Part shown: positions 6,922 through 15,341 of the stretch, piece after piece | Position numbering within the stretch: the stretch's first letter is position 1 | Layout of the letters: each line of letters starts with the position of its first letter | Assembly: GCF_002259755.1 (NCBI RefSeq) | Contig: NZ_MWWY01000045.1 | Coordinates: 1 to 61,696 of the forward strand | Length of the DNA: 61,696 nt | Direction of reading: 5' to 3' | Source of the DNA: Bifidobacterium hapali | GTDB lineage: Bacteria > Actinomycetota > Actinomycetes > Actinomycetales > Bifidobacteriaceae | The notes under the pieces: generated by a model | The model's input: only the letters and a program-made list of their open reading frames with translations | Databases searched by the model: none | Told to the model about the DNA's origin: nothing | Position numbers and translations under genes: made by a program

Positions 6922-8580
6922 TCACTCCTTGGTGATCTCGTAGAACACCGGAACGCCCTTCCAGTTCGGTTCCACGTTCTTCACGCCCTTGGCATACACG
7001 CCGTTGGCGTTGGAGTTGTACAGCGGAATAGCAGGAAGATCGTTGAGCAGGATCTCCTCAGCCTGCTGATACAGCTTGTTGGCCGCATCCAAGTCGGATG
7101 CCTTCGCAGCCTCATTCAGCAGGTTATCGAAAGCCGGATTCTTGTAATCACCATCGTTCGAGCCCTTGCCGTCAGCTGCACTCGACGAGTAAATCGGCTT
7201 GAGGTAGTTCTCAATCGACGGATAATCAGCCTGCCAACCTCCGCGGAACGCGCTCTTCATAGTACGATCAGTGATCGCCGCACGGAATTCCTGGAATGTT
7301 GGCACCGGATTGGTGGTCGCGTCAATGCCCAGCGTGTTCTTCAGCTGGTTGGTGATCGCATCATACAGCGGCTTCGTGCCGCCATCGGTGTTGTATGCGA
7401 TCGTGAAGGTTCCGGTGAACTTGGAGATGGCGTCGGCCTTCGCCCACAGTTCCTTCGCCTTATCCGGGTTGTAGGTCAGATTTTCGTTGCCCTTAAGCGA
7501 GTCGGAGTAGCCGGCAGTCATCGGCGAGGTGAAGTCCTTGGCAGGGGTCGCAGTTCCGGAGAGCACTTTTTCAGTGATCTGCTCGCGGTCGATAGCCATC
7601 GAAATAGCTTGACGACGCAACGTGCCTTCCTCGCCGCTGAAGTGCTCAAGCGACTGCGGAATCGTGAACGTGGCAGTGCCCGAACCAGCCTTAGAGTACG
7701 AGTTAACCTTCGAGTTCTTCTGGAACGTCTTCAACGCGGTTGCCGGAACATTCGAGGAAACATCAAGGTTACCAGACTGCACGTCAGCATACGAAGAGTC
7801 GTTCGACGTGTACACCTTGAAATCCAGACCGGCGTTCTTTGCCTTGAAAGCACCCGGATAATCATCATTCTTTTCAAGAATAATGTCGGCGTTATGCTTC
7901 CACGACTTGAACTTGTACGGGCCGTTGCCGATCGGGGACTCTCCGAATGCCTTCGGGTCCTTGTAGAACGATTCCGGCAGCGGGTAGTAGCCCGAGTAAC
8001 CGAGAATCACCGGGAACACAGCGTTCGATTCGTTCAACTCAACACTGAAATGCGTATCATCAGTCACGGTCAAACCTGAAAGCTGCTCATCGCCCTTCAA
8101 GCCGTCCTTCTGAAGATCCTCATATCCCTTGATCACGGAGAAGAAGCTGGAGTTGAGCTGACCATTCTTGGCGTTTGCGGTGTAGCTCCACGCCTTGGTA
8201 AACGATTCGGAGGTGACTGCAGAGCCGTCAGAGAACTTCCAACCAGACTTCAACGTGATGTCAAACTTTGTGTTATCTGCATTCGGCGTGATCTTATCAG
8301 CAACCTCATTAACAGGAGTACCATCCGGCTTAAAACCGACTAGACCGGAGAACAACATGTCGATTACATTGCCACCCGTAGTCTCGTTCGTATTGCCCGG
8401 AACCAGAGGGTTCTGCGGCTCGCCATTTGCGATCGTGATCACACTGTCGGAGCCGGTGGAACCGGAAGCGGAACCGTTCGAACCACCGTTTGACGACGTC
8501 GAGCCACAACCAGCTAGCAGCAGTCCCGCAGATAGCACCGCAGCACTCATCGCCATGAAGCGTTTCTTGTTACTTTGCAT
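6922..8580 (-). CDS. Oligopeptide-type ABC transporter substrate-binding lipoprotein
   Basis: The 552-residue protein has a lipoprotein signal (MQSNKKRFMAMSAAVLSAG with lipobox LLAGC near residue 25), a Ser/Gly/Asn linker and an SBP family 5 body (NVIDMLFSGLVGF, GNGPYKFKSW, FRGGWQADYP). It should be anchored outside the membrane and deliver peptides to an Opp/Dpp permease. No permease or ATPase gene is adjacent, so it is an orphan binding protein using a transporter encoded elsewhere. GGAGG precedes the ATG at 8580 by seven bases. Peptide capture fits with the neighbouring aminopeptidases, but specificity cannot be read from sequence. Confidence 0.9.
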   Translation of the reverse strand: MQSNKKRFMAMSAAVLSAGLLLAGCGSTSSNGGSNGSASGSTGSDSVITIANGEPQNPLVPGNTNETTGGNVIDMLFSGLVGFKPDGTPVNEVADKITPNADNTKFDITLKSGWKFSDGSAVTSESFTKAWSYTANAKNGQLNSSFFSVIKGYEDLQKDGLKGDEQLSGLTVTDDTHFSVELNESNAVFPVILGYSGYYPLPESFYKDPKAFGESPIGNGPYKFKSWKHNADIILEKNDDYPGAFKAKNAGLDFKVYTSNDSSYADVQSGNLDVSSNVPATALKTFQKNSKVNSYSKAGSGTATFTIPQSLEHFSGEEGTLRRQAISMAIDREQITEKVLSGTATPAKDFTSPMTAGYSDSLKGNENLTYNPDKAKELWAKADAISKFTGTFTIAYNTDGGTKPLYDAITNQLKNTLGIDATTNPVPTFQEFRAAITDRTMKSAFRGGWQADYPSIENYLKPIYSSSAADGKGSNDGDYKNPAFDNLLNEAAKASDLDAANKLYQQAEEILLNDLPAIPLYNSNANGVYAKGVKNVEPNWKGVPVFYEITKE

Positions 8581-8704
8581 GGGTTTCCTCCCTCATATGC
8601 CCGGCGTGCCATTCACAGTTGATTACTGGAACACCACATCCGTGGGTTAACTTGAAGTAAAGATTGTCCATATTACGAATTGTTTACGTCCGAGCTTCGA
8701 TCTA

Positions 8705-8731
8705 GTAACGTTCGGCACACCGGAATGTTAC
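8705..8731. promoter_or_regulatory. Imperfect palindrome upstream of GH127 gene
   Basis: GTAACGTTC and GGAATGTTAC flank an 8-base spacer between the divergent solute-binding and arabinofuranosidase genes. A further GTTACGAACG half-site follows. It could be a LacI- or similar-type operator for the sugar enzyme; this is inferred from symmetry and position only. Confidence 0.3.
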
Positions 8732-8817
8732 GAACGATGCTACGCACTACACTGTTGCTATCTGATATCGTCAACACCAACGGTAGGCATACTCACCGAA
8801 CCAACCAGAGGGGCATT

Positions 8818-11202
8818 ATGAGCGAAACCATACGTACCGACCGCCAAGCCGTTGATCTTGACGCATCACTGCTGTATATCGGCAACACCGGTACTGTGGA
8901 GTTTGATCTTGATTTGTCAACAACTGGTACGAATGGCTCATCGATTGTGTGGTCAAGTGATGACGAGCGTTGGATTGAGCCGGACGGTACCGTTCATCAG
9001 CCACAATACGGTCGTGGCTACCGCGATGTAACACTGACAGCAACGCTGACACATGGTTCAGCGAATACAACGCGCACATTTATGGTGCGCGTGCTTGAAC
9101 AGCACAATACAGTGACCGTGCGCGAGGTGTTTCCGATTGAGTTGGACGTGCGTTTGGGTCAAACGTACAACCTGCCCACATATACTGCGGTGCGCACTGA
9201 AGACAATCTGCTTATCGCGCAACGCATTGACTGGCATGATGGTATCGAACATACGGCACCACAACAATCAGAGTCGGCAAACAATAATGATCACGCGAAT
9301 ACGGTGCTGCGCTGGCATGGCGTGATTGACGGGACAAACGTGCCAGTAACTGCGCTCGTTCGACTTCACGATGATGATCCGTATCCGCGCGTGGATGGTG
9401 CCACTCGGCGGTCGCCGATATCAATACACCATGTGCGACTCACTGGTGACGGTGTACTGGCTCGCAATCAACGGGATCGTATTGCATACTTGCGTAGTGT
9501 AGATGATGATCAGTTATTGGTTGAGTTCCGACGTGCGGCTGGTCTTGATACATATGGTGCGCAGTCGATGACTGGTTGGGATGCACCGGATTCGCTGTTG
9601 CGCGGGCATACGACTGGACACACGTTGTCAGCGTATGCATTGGCATATGCGGCTAGTGGGGACACGCTCATACAAGCAAAGTTAGATTATGTAGTTAACG
9701 GATTACGTGACGTGCAGGAAGCGTTTTCCCAGCGTCCGGGCGCTGTTCGCGGATTCCTGTCCGCGTATGACGAAACACAGTTTGACCGACTTGAAGAGTA
9801 CGCACCATATCCGAAAATTTGGGCACCATATTATACGTTGCATAAAATTCTCGCTGGATTGCTGGATGCGTATCGTTACGCGGGTAATACTGTAGCGCTT
9901 GATATAGCACGTGGTATCGGCGATTGGACGTACGAGAGACTGCATGCACTTCCTCACGAACAGTTACAACGTATGTGGAGTTTGTATATTGCCGGCGAGT
10001 TCGGTGGTATGAATGAGTCCTTAGCTGACTTGTATGCATATACCGGTGATGAACGGCATATAGCTGCGGCGAGATTGTTTGACAATGATCGGCTGAATGA
10101 GCCGTTACGCCAGCATGTGGATGCGCTTGGTGGCATGCATGCGAATCAGCATATTCCGCAGGTTATTGGCTCAGTGCGTTTGTTTGAGCGCACTGGACTT
10201 GCCTTTTATTTCGATCAAGCGCAGCGTTTTGCCGACGAGGTACTTAACCATCATCTCTATGCGATGGGTGGTACGGGTCAGGGTGAAATGTTTGACCAAC
10301 CAGATGTAATCGGCGCCGCGTTGGCCGACGATACGGCAGAAAGTTGTGCAACATATAATCTGTTGAAGCTCGTTACGGCATTGGATGCACATATACCGCA
10401 AGCACAGTATGCCGATTATGTTGAATATGCGACAATCAATCATATTGCTGCAACCAGTGATCATCGTCCGGGTTACGCCGAAAATGGCGGAAGTATTTAT
10501 TTCCTACCTACGCAACCGGGCGGTCATAAAGATATTGATATTGCAGAGAATAGTTGCTGCCACGGTACTGGTTTAGAATCGCATTTCTATGCAGCTTCTG
10601 GTGCGTATACTATCGATCAAGATGCGCTGTATGTACGCCGGTATCTCAATGGCGCGTTGGATTGTGATTCCGCGCGACTAACAGTGTGCGTAGACGATAA
10701 TGCACCGCAACGAGTAACGATTAATATTGCACGACTTGATCGTAGTGTGTTGTGTGTGCGAGTGCCCGGCTGGAGTGCTCAGGGACAGGTGACAGTGCAC
10801 GTGAATGGGCGTGCTGTGTCTGACGCTGTAGTTGAATTATCACGCACTGCAACGCATGAAATCGCTTTGACTGCTGAGTCAGTACAACTTACTTCGTGGG
10901 ATGACTCTCATATTGAACTTGAGTTTGTTCCCTATATGCGGTTGATTGCAACATCTGATTGTCCTGATGTGGCTGCGGTTGCATGGGGGCCGTATGTGCT
11001 TGTTGCGTTAGATAACAGCGACCGTATGCTGGATATACCATTGGACACCGATCATCTAGACACTGCATTCACTCGTGAACCGGACACGCTGACCTTTACT
11101 CATACAGCCACCGGATTGCGATTCATACCAATCTGGCAACTTGGCGACGAACGTTATCACTTGTATGTGCGCAAAACCTCAATTGCGCACATACAAGGCT
11201 GA
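8818..11202 (+). CDS. GH127 beta-L-arabinofuranosidase-family glycosidase
   Basis: The 794-residue protein has an N-terminal beta-sandwich (about residues 1-150, atrophied Ig-like) and a DUF1680/GH127 (alpha/alpha) barrel. In the characterised bifidobacterial enzyme HypBA1, zinc is held by Glu-x-Cys and Cys-Cys, one of the latter being the nucleophile. Both are present here: ESC (E508, C510) and SCCHGTG (C580, C581). The acid/base region GGMNESLADLYAYTG is also kept. There is no signal peptide, so it should act in the cytosol on imported arabinofuranosides such as those from plant glycoproteins. The start at 8818 has only a weak GAGGGG site. No transporter or regulator gene is adjacent. Codon use is more AT-rich than in neighbouring genes. 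Its stop abuts the stop of pepX with no base between. Confidence 0.88.
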   Translation: MSETIRTDRQAVDLDASLLYIGNTGTVEFDLDLSTTGTNGSSIVWSSDDERWIEPDGTVHQPQYGRGYRDVTLTATLTHGSANTTRTFMVRVLEQHNTVTVREVFPIELDVRLGQTYNLPTYTAVRTEDNLLIAQRIDWHDGIEHTAPQQSESANNNDHANTVLRWHGVIDGTNVPVTALVRLHDDDPYPRVDGATRRSPISIHHVRLTGDGVLARNQRDRIAYLRSVDDDQLLVEFRRAAGLDTYGAQSMTGWDAPDSLLRGHTTGHTLSAYALAYAASGDTLIQAKLDYVVNGLRDVQEAFSQRPGAVRGFLSAYDETQFDRLEEYAPYPKIWAPYYTLHKILAGLLDAYRYAGNTVALDIARGIGDWTYERLHALPHEQLQRMWSLYIAGEFGGMNESLADLYAYTGDERHIAAARLFDNDRLNEPLRQHVDALGGMHANQHIPQVIGSVRLFERTGLAFYFDQAQRFADEVLNHHLYAMGGTGQGEMFDQPDVIGAALADDTAESCATYNLLKLVTALDAHIPQAQYADYVEYATINHIAATSDHRPGYAENGGSIYFLPTQPGGHKDIDIAENSCCHGTGLESHFYAASGAYTIDQDALYVRRYLNGALDCDSARLTVCVDDNAPQRVTINIARLDRSVLCVRVPGWSAQGQVTVHVNGRAVSDAVVELSRTATHEIALTAESVQLTSWDDSHIELEFVPYMRLIATSDCPDVAAVAWGPYVLVALDNSDRMLDIPLDTDHLDTAFTREPDTLTFTHTATGLRFIPIWQLGDERYHLYVRKTSIAHIQG

Positions 11203-13020
11203 TCAAGCAAACGGAATGGTGAGTCGCACTGAATCGAGGTCTACATCGAAATCAGACAGCGGTACTGCCGCAAGTCGTTTCGAATTATTGTAGATCGCGA
11301 GCGCAAGTCGATGTCCAGCACGGACTGTCCAATCGGTAGGTAGAAAATCGAACGCAATGTCGAACCATGTACCGGTTGGCGTGGGCGTGAACTCGGTGAA
11401 CGAGTCCTTATGCGTCGTGGCAATCCAGCCGCGCGTCACCATATTGTGCATTTCATGCGATTTGCGTGGTATGCATACTGGGTAAATCGCTTTATCATCG
11501 TCTGATGAGCCGCCAACAGCTGGACGTTTTTCTTTGAGTTCGACTAACGCGTGAATATCTTCACTCACCTGCACATAGTTGCCTTCACCATATTCGATAA
11601 GTGAAGCGCACAAGTTCGTGTCAGGTACACTCGTAGCAACGCGCATACTGATATGAGGTGTGCCGGAAATATGATAGTCATGTTCCAACGGCTCGCTCAC
11701 ATACAGTAGACGATCATCCTGCGCAACATGAGATTGCGTGAATGGGATAAGCTCTCGAATACGAGCACCCTTGAAAGAAGCAACGTGCGTAGGCTGGCAT
11801 ACATCAGCATTCGATTCAGCCGTTCTGCTTGCATCAGTGAGATGTTCAGTCAGTGCGCCTAGTCGCATATCCGTTCCCCCGCACACTGCAAACGTATGAG
11901 CCGAAGTACCCGGCACTGGCCAGTTTGCATAGTCATGCCAGTTACCATCTAGGTCTTCAACCGATGCTTCGGGCTCGTCCATAATGCCGTTATCGATGCC
12001 CTTAAGCCAGTAGTCGAACCAACGTTCGAGTGTCGTAAGCCACATATCATGGCGCACGTCAAATGGATCATCGTGTGCATACTGGTGTAGCCAGATTTTA
12101 CGTGGCACATGATGCTCGCCTAGAGCCTTCCAGTACGAGCCGACCTGATTCATCATCACGTTGAGATCGTTAACACCGTGCACAAGGAATACGCTTGCTT
12201 TGAACTGGTCAACGTGTGCTCGATAGTCGCGTTCCGCCCAAAACTCGTTGTATCGACGATACTGCTTATCAGAACCGTCGTGCAGTCGCTGCCAACCGCC
12301 CTTCGTGTTGAACCGTTGTAGTTTGCCGTTAGCGGTAGATTCGAGACTCGCCGCGAAATTATCTGGCTCCCACCAGCCTCCGTCAGCATCATCACCGTTG
12401 AGTAACGTACCTTGTGGATGATACCAATCGTATTGGCTGGAAATTGCGGAAATTGGCACGATGGTTTTCAATCCTTCAATGCCAGTGGCAGCCATACCAT
12501 TCGGTACTGAACCGTCATATGATTTGCCAATCGCACCAACCACGCCGGATGCCCAGTCGGCGGTCATCTCATTGTCAGGTTCACGACGATCACGCGTCAT
12601 ATATCCGGTTGCCCGACCGTTAAGCCAATCGACAACAGCATTCGCTGATGCAATATCTTTGGGCCCGCCAATATCGCAGAAGCCTTCCGACAATGCGGTA
12701 CCGGACGTGCTGAGCATAATCACTGCATACCCGCGCGGCACGAAATAATTGTCGTAGAAGAAAGGGAATTGTTTGAGTGGACTATTCCACTTGTCTTCAG
12801 GATGCGCGTATTCGAACTTTTCGCCATGCCGATCGTACAGCTCATAGTAGGGACTTGGGTCCATGATGACCGGAATCTTCGCTACCCCATCGAGTTCGCG
12901 CGGACGAATGATGTCGGCGCGCACAAGATCACGTCGGCCATCTGCATCCCCGTCAAACGGCATCTCAATGTATACGAACTCTCGGATTGCATTCTCATAC
13001 GAGTATTGAGCTTCACTCAT
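11203..13020 (-). CDS. X-Pro dipeptidyl-peptidase / CocE-NonD family hydrolase (S15)
   Basis: This 605-residue serine hydrolase has the S15 alpha/beta fold: nucleophile in GKSYDGS near residue 170, an Asp in HGVNDLNV, and the His in HQYAHDDPFD, followed by the C-terminal jelly-roll typical of PepX. PepX releases X-Pro dipeptides from peptides. It is shorter than lactococcal PepX (about 760) because it lacks the N-terminal helical domain, as in actinobacterial members, so a broader CocE/NonD acylase role cannot be excluded. It lies 8 bases after proC with its own AGGA site, and ends the pip-proC-pepX operon, supporting a role in proline-peptide turnover. Confidence 0.82.
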   Translation of the reverse strand: MSEAQYSYENAIREFVYIEMPFDGDADGRRDLVRADIIRPRELDGVAKIPVIMDPSPYYELYDRHGEKFEYAHPEDKWNSPLKQFPFFYDNYFVPRGYAVIMLSTSGTALSEGFCDIGGPKDIASANAVVDWLNGRATGYMTRDRREPDNEMTADWASGVVGAIGKSYDGSVPNGMAATGIEGLKTIVPISAISSQYDWYHPQGTLLNGDDADGGWWEPDNFAASLESTANGKLQRFNTKGGWQRLHDGSDKQYRRYNEFWAERDYRAHVDQFKASVFLVHGVNDLNVMMNQVGSYWKALGEHHVPRKIWLHQYAHDDPFDVRHDMWLTTLERWFDYWLKGIDNGIMDEPEASVEDLDGNWHDYANWPVPGTSAHTFAVCGGTDMRLGALTEHLTDASRTAESNADVCQPTHVASFKGARIRELIPFTQSHVAQDDRLLYVSEPLEHDYHISGTPHISMRVATSVPDTNLCASLIEYGEGNYVQVSEDIHALVELKEKRPAVGGSSDDDKAIYPVCIPRKSHEMHNMVTRGWIATTHKDSFTEFTPTPTGTWFDIAFDFLPTDWTVRAGHRLALAIYNNSKRLAAVPLSDFDVDLDSVRLTIPFA

Positions 13021-13028
13021 TATGCTTC

Positions 13029-13832
13029 CTATGCTTCCTCAATCGCATCAACAGCATTGATTACTGCACCACGGAAACCATCTTTCTCCAGTTGAGCGAC
13101 GCCACGAATCGTAGTGCCACCGGGTGAGCAGACGGCATCTTTCATCGCTCCTGGATGCGTTCCTGTAGCCATGTACAACGCACCCACGCCTTCAACCATT
13201 TTTGCAGCTAAACGATATGCAGTCGCACGTTGCAAACCGTATTTCACGCCGGCATCAGCGAGCGCTTCAAGATACATATCAGTAAACGCGGGTGCGCAAC
13301 CAGCAATACACATAGCGATGTTCATATGCGCAGTGTCAACACGTTCGATGAGACTGATTGGCGCAAATAGCTTTTCGAACGTCTGTTGCTGTTCAGCAGT
13401 GAGTGTGTGGTCGTCTTCGGTAACAAGTACTCCCCTACCAACAGCCATTGGCGTGTTCGGAATAGTGCACTGGATATGAATGTTTTGCGCGAGATTACCG
13501 AATAGATCACGATACTTCGTCAAATCCCAGCCCGCAGCAATTGACACAACAAATTTGTCTGGTTTGGCCAGTTCAGCCGCAATCGGACCTACAACCGGCG
13601 TGATTTGATATGGCTTAATCGCAATAATCACCACGTCAGCAGCTACAGCAACTTCTGCGGCACTGTGTAACGGTCGCGCACCGATTTCCGCAGTAGTACG
13701 TTCAAGCTTGTCCCAGTGCGCGGCGCAAGCGACAATATGACCACCGGAAATAACACCTGCATCAACAAGTCCGCGCGCAATAGCTTGTGCCATATTGCCG
13801 TAGCCGATGAATCCAATCGTGAGATTGCTCAT
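13029..13832 (-). CDS. proC: Pyrroline-5-carboxylate reductase
   Basis: The 267-residue enzyme makes proline from pyrroline-5-carboxylate using NAD(P)H. It starts MSNLTIGFIGYGNMAQAIARG, a Rossmann GxGxMxxA motif, and ends in the ProC dimer domain with CSPGGTTIRGVAQLEKDGFRG. ATG at 13832 has AAGGAG five bases upstream. It sits between pip and pepX, two proline-specific peptidases, with gaps of 40 and 8 bases. The linkage of proline release and synthesis in one transcript suggests that both answer to proline supply. Confidence 0.95.
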   Translation of the reverse strand: MSNLTIGFIGYGNMAQAIARGLVDAGVISGGHIVACAAHWDKLERTTAEIGARPLHSAAEVAVAADVVIIAIKPYQITPVVGPIAAELAKPDKFVVSIAAGWDLTKYRDLFGNLAQNIHIQCTIPNTPMAVGRGVLVTEDDHTLTAEQQQTFEKLFAPISLIERVDTAHMNIAMCIAGCAPAFTDMYLEALADAGVKYGLQRATAYRLAAKMVEGVGALYMATGTHPGAMKDAVCSPGGTTIRGVAQLEKDGFRGAVINAVDAIEEA

Positions 13833-13872
13833 TAACACTCCTTATTACTCGCGTATATCGCTCGCTAGGAAC

Positions 13873-15219
13873 TTAAAACAGTCCGGCGAGGTCGCCACGG
13901 TTGAGAGCCTCTTCGTACAAATGCTTAAACACGCGGTCACCGTGGTTGCCATCATGTTCAAACTCGTTGGTAGTCCAGTAATGCGAGTTACCGACACGGC
14001 TTAACGTATCGAGTTGCATACCAGAGTCAACATACATGTCGTCAAAATACACGGCTGCTTGCAACGGTACTTCGTTACGCTGCAACTGTGCTTCGTCATA
14101 AATCACGCCGAAATGCGTGTCTTCCATCAGCAGGTCCATTGCCGGCTTGAACGGGCGTAGGGCGCGTTCCTGTTCAAACATCCACGGGAATATTGCTTCG
14201 CCAGTGAAATTCAGCGGACGCACGTCAGCATTGAATTCAGGCTTCGTGTCACGCACGCGCTGAGCCGCCCAACGAATCGGCTCATCCATCTCGCCGTTTG
14301 CGTAAATAAACTCCTGCAGAGGCCAGTACAGTGGTCGCGATGACGTAGCAATCTCCACCTTCGACCGGAACTCATCTGATAGCGGTGAATCAGCAGACGC
14401 AGAACCGTCACCGTCGAGGAATGCGGAGTCGAGGATCCAGTGCACGCGTTCAAAACTCGGTTTCATACCAAAATCAGAGCCCAAGCATTGCAAGCGTTCC
14501 ACAGTAAACGGGTCCCCATTCGGCAAGGTCACGTTACCAGCGGCCAAATGATCAGCAATCACAGCCACGCGTTCACGATCCTGCGGGTAACGCTCGTAAA
14601 ATTGTGTGGTCTTCTTCACCATACGTGGGAACGTATGCTCGTATACTTCCACTGCGTCAGCCGGCACATGCGGAATACCGCCGCACGTAAAGCTCGCGGT
14701 TATGCCTTGCGGATACAACGACAGGTATGTGAGCGTGAGGAAACCGCCATAGCTTTGACCGAGCGTCACCCATTGTGCACCACGGAATTCAGTGCGACGC
14801 AGGTGTTCAAAATCACGCACAATCGAATCAGCAAGGAACTTCTTCAAATAATCAGCTTGTACGCGCGCACCACCATCAGCAAGTCGCGTCATAACCTGTG
14901 TATCCACGCGGTTGGAACGACCCGTGCCACGCTGATCAGGCAGAATCACACGGAAATGCTTAATCGCTTCCGCAATCCAACCATCAGAAGTCGGGTCCAA
15001 CGGGCGCGGGCTCTCCCCGCCGGGACCACCCTGCAAATACACGAGCAACGGCAAATCATCGTGAATATGATCCGGAGCCGTAACCACACGATAGAACAGG
15101 CTCAGCGATTCGCCGTCAAATCCACGACCAGGCTCATGGCCAGTCCAATCGAGCGGTACAGCAATCGAATGATCTTCTACGTGCAATCCTGGCACATAGT
15201 AGTCAGCAAGCAACGTCAT
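13873..15219 (-). CDS. pip: Proline iminopeptidase (prolyl aminopeptidase, S33)
   Basis: The 448-residue alpha/beta hydrolase releases N-terminal proline. Visible are the oxyanion motif QGGPGGESPRP, DQRGTGRS, and the nucleophile elbow GQSYGGF. A large cap domain follows, and the C-terminal HDGNHGDRV segment holds the likely catalytic His. The family usually shows these three motifs in this order. ATG at 15219 has AAAGGGG six bases upstream. It is the first gene of pip-proC-pepX and diverges from the sensor kinase at 15342 across a 122-base region with a conspicuous direct repeat (15266-15325). Confidence 0.9.
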   Translation of the reverse strand: MTLLADYYVPGLHVEDHSIAVPLDWTGHEPGRGFDGESLSLFYRVVTAPDHIHDDLPLLVYLQGGPGGESPRPLDPTSDGWIAEAIKHFRVILPDQRGTGRSNRVDTQVMTRLADGGARVQADYLKKFLADSIVRDFEHLRRTEFRGAQWVTLGQSYGGFLTLTYLSLYPQGITASFTCGGIPHVPADAVEVYEHTFPRMVKKTTQFYERYPQDRERVAVIADHLAAGNVTLPNGDPFTVERLQCLGSDFGMKPSFERVHWILDSAFLDGDGSASADSPLSDEFRSKVEIATSSRPLYWPLQEFIYANGEMDEPIRWAAQRVRDTKPEFNADVRPLNFTGEAIFPWMFEQERALRPFKPAMDLLMEDTHFGVIYDEAQLQRNEVPLQAAVYFDDMYVDSGMQLDTLSRVGNSHYWTTNEFEHDGNHGDRVFKHLYEEALNRGDLAGLF

Positions 15220-15265
15220 TTGCGTCCCCTTTCGTCGGCGATCGACTATTGTTTCCATCTCAGCC

Positions 15266-15325
15266 GTATGCGGGGACAAACCGATCATTCATACTCGCGC
15301 ACGATGGCATACGGGGACAAACCGA
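15266..15325. promoter_or_regulatory. 41-base-phased direct repeat between pip operon and sensor kinase
   Basis: GTATGCGGGGACAAACCGA (15266-15284) and GCATACGGGGACAAACCGA (15307-15325) differ at three of 19 positions and are 41 bases apart start to start, close to four helical turns. They fill the divergent promoter region, so a regulator bound to both would lie on one face of the helix. The target regulator is unknown. Confidence 0.55.
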
Positions 15326-15341
15326 ACTAATGTGGAGATTC

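Noticed and set aside
6820..8079. 419-codon plus-strand frame
   Set aside because: Shadow of the solute-binding lipoprotein gene, Arg- and Val-rich with no domain features.
14440..15330. 296-codon plus-strand frame
   Set aside because: Shadow of pip; composition dominated by His, Arg and Thr without motifs.
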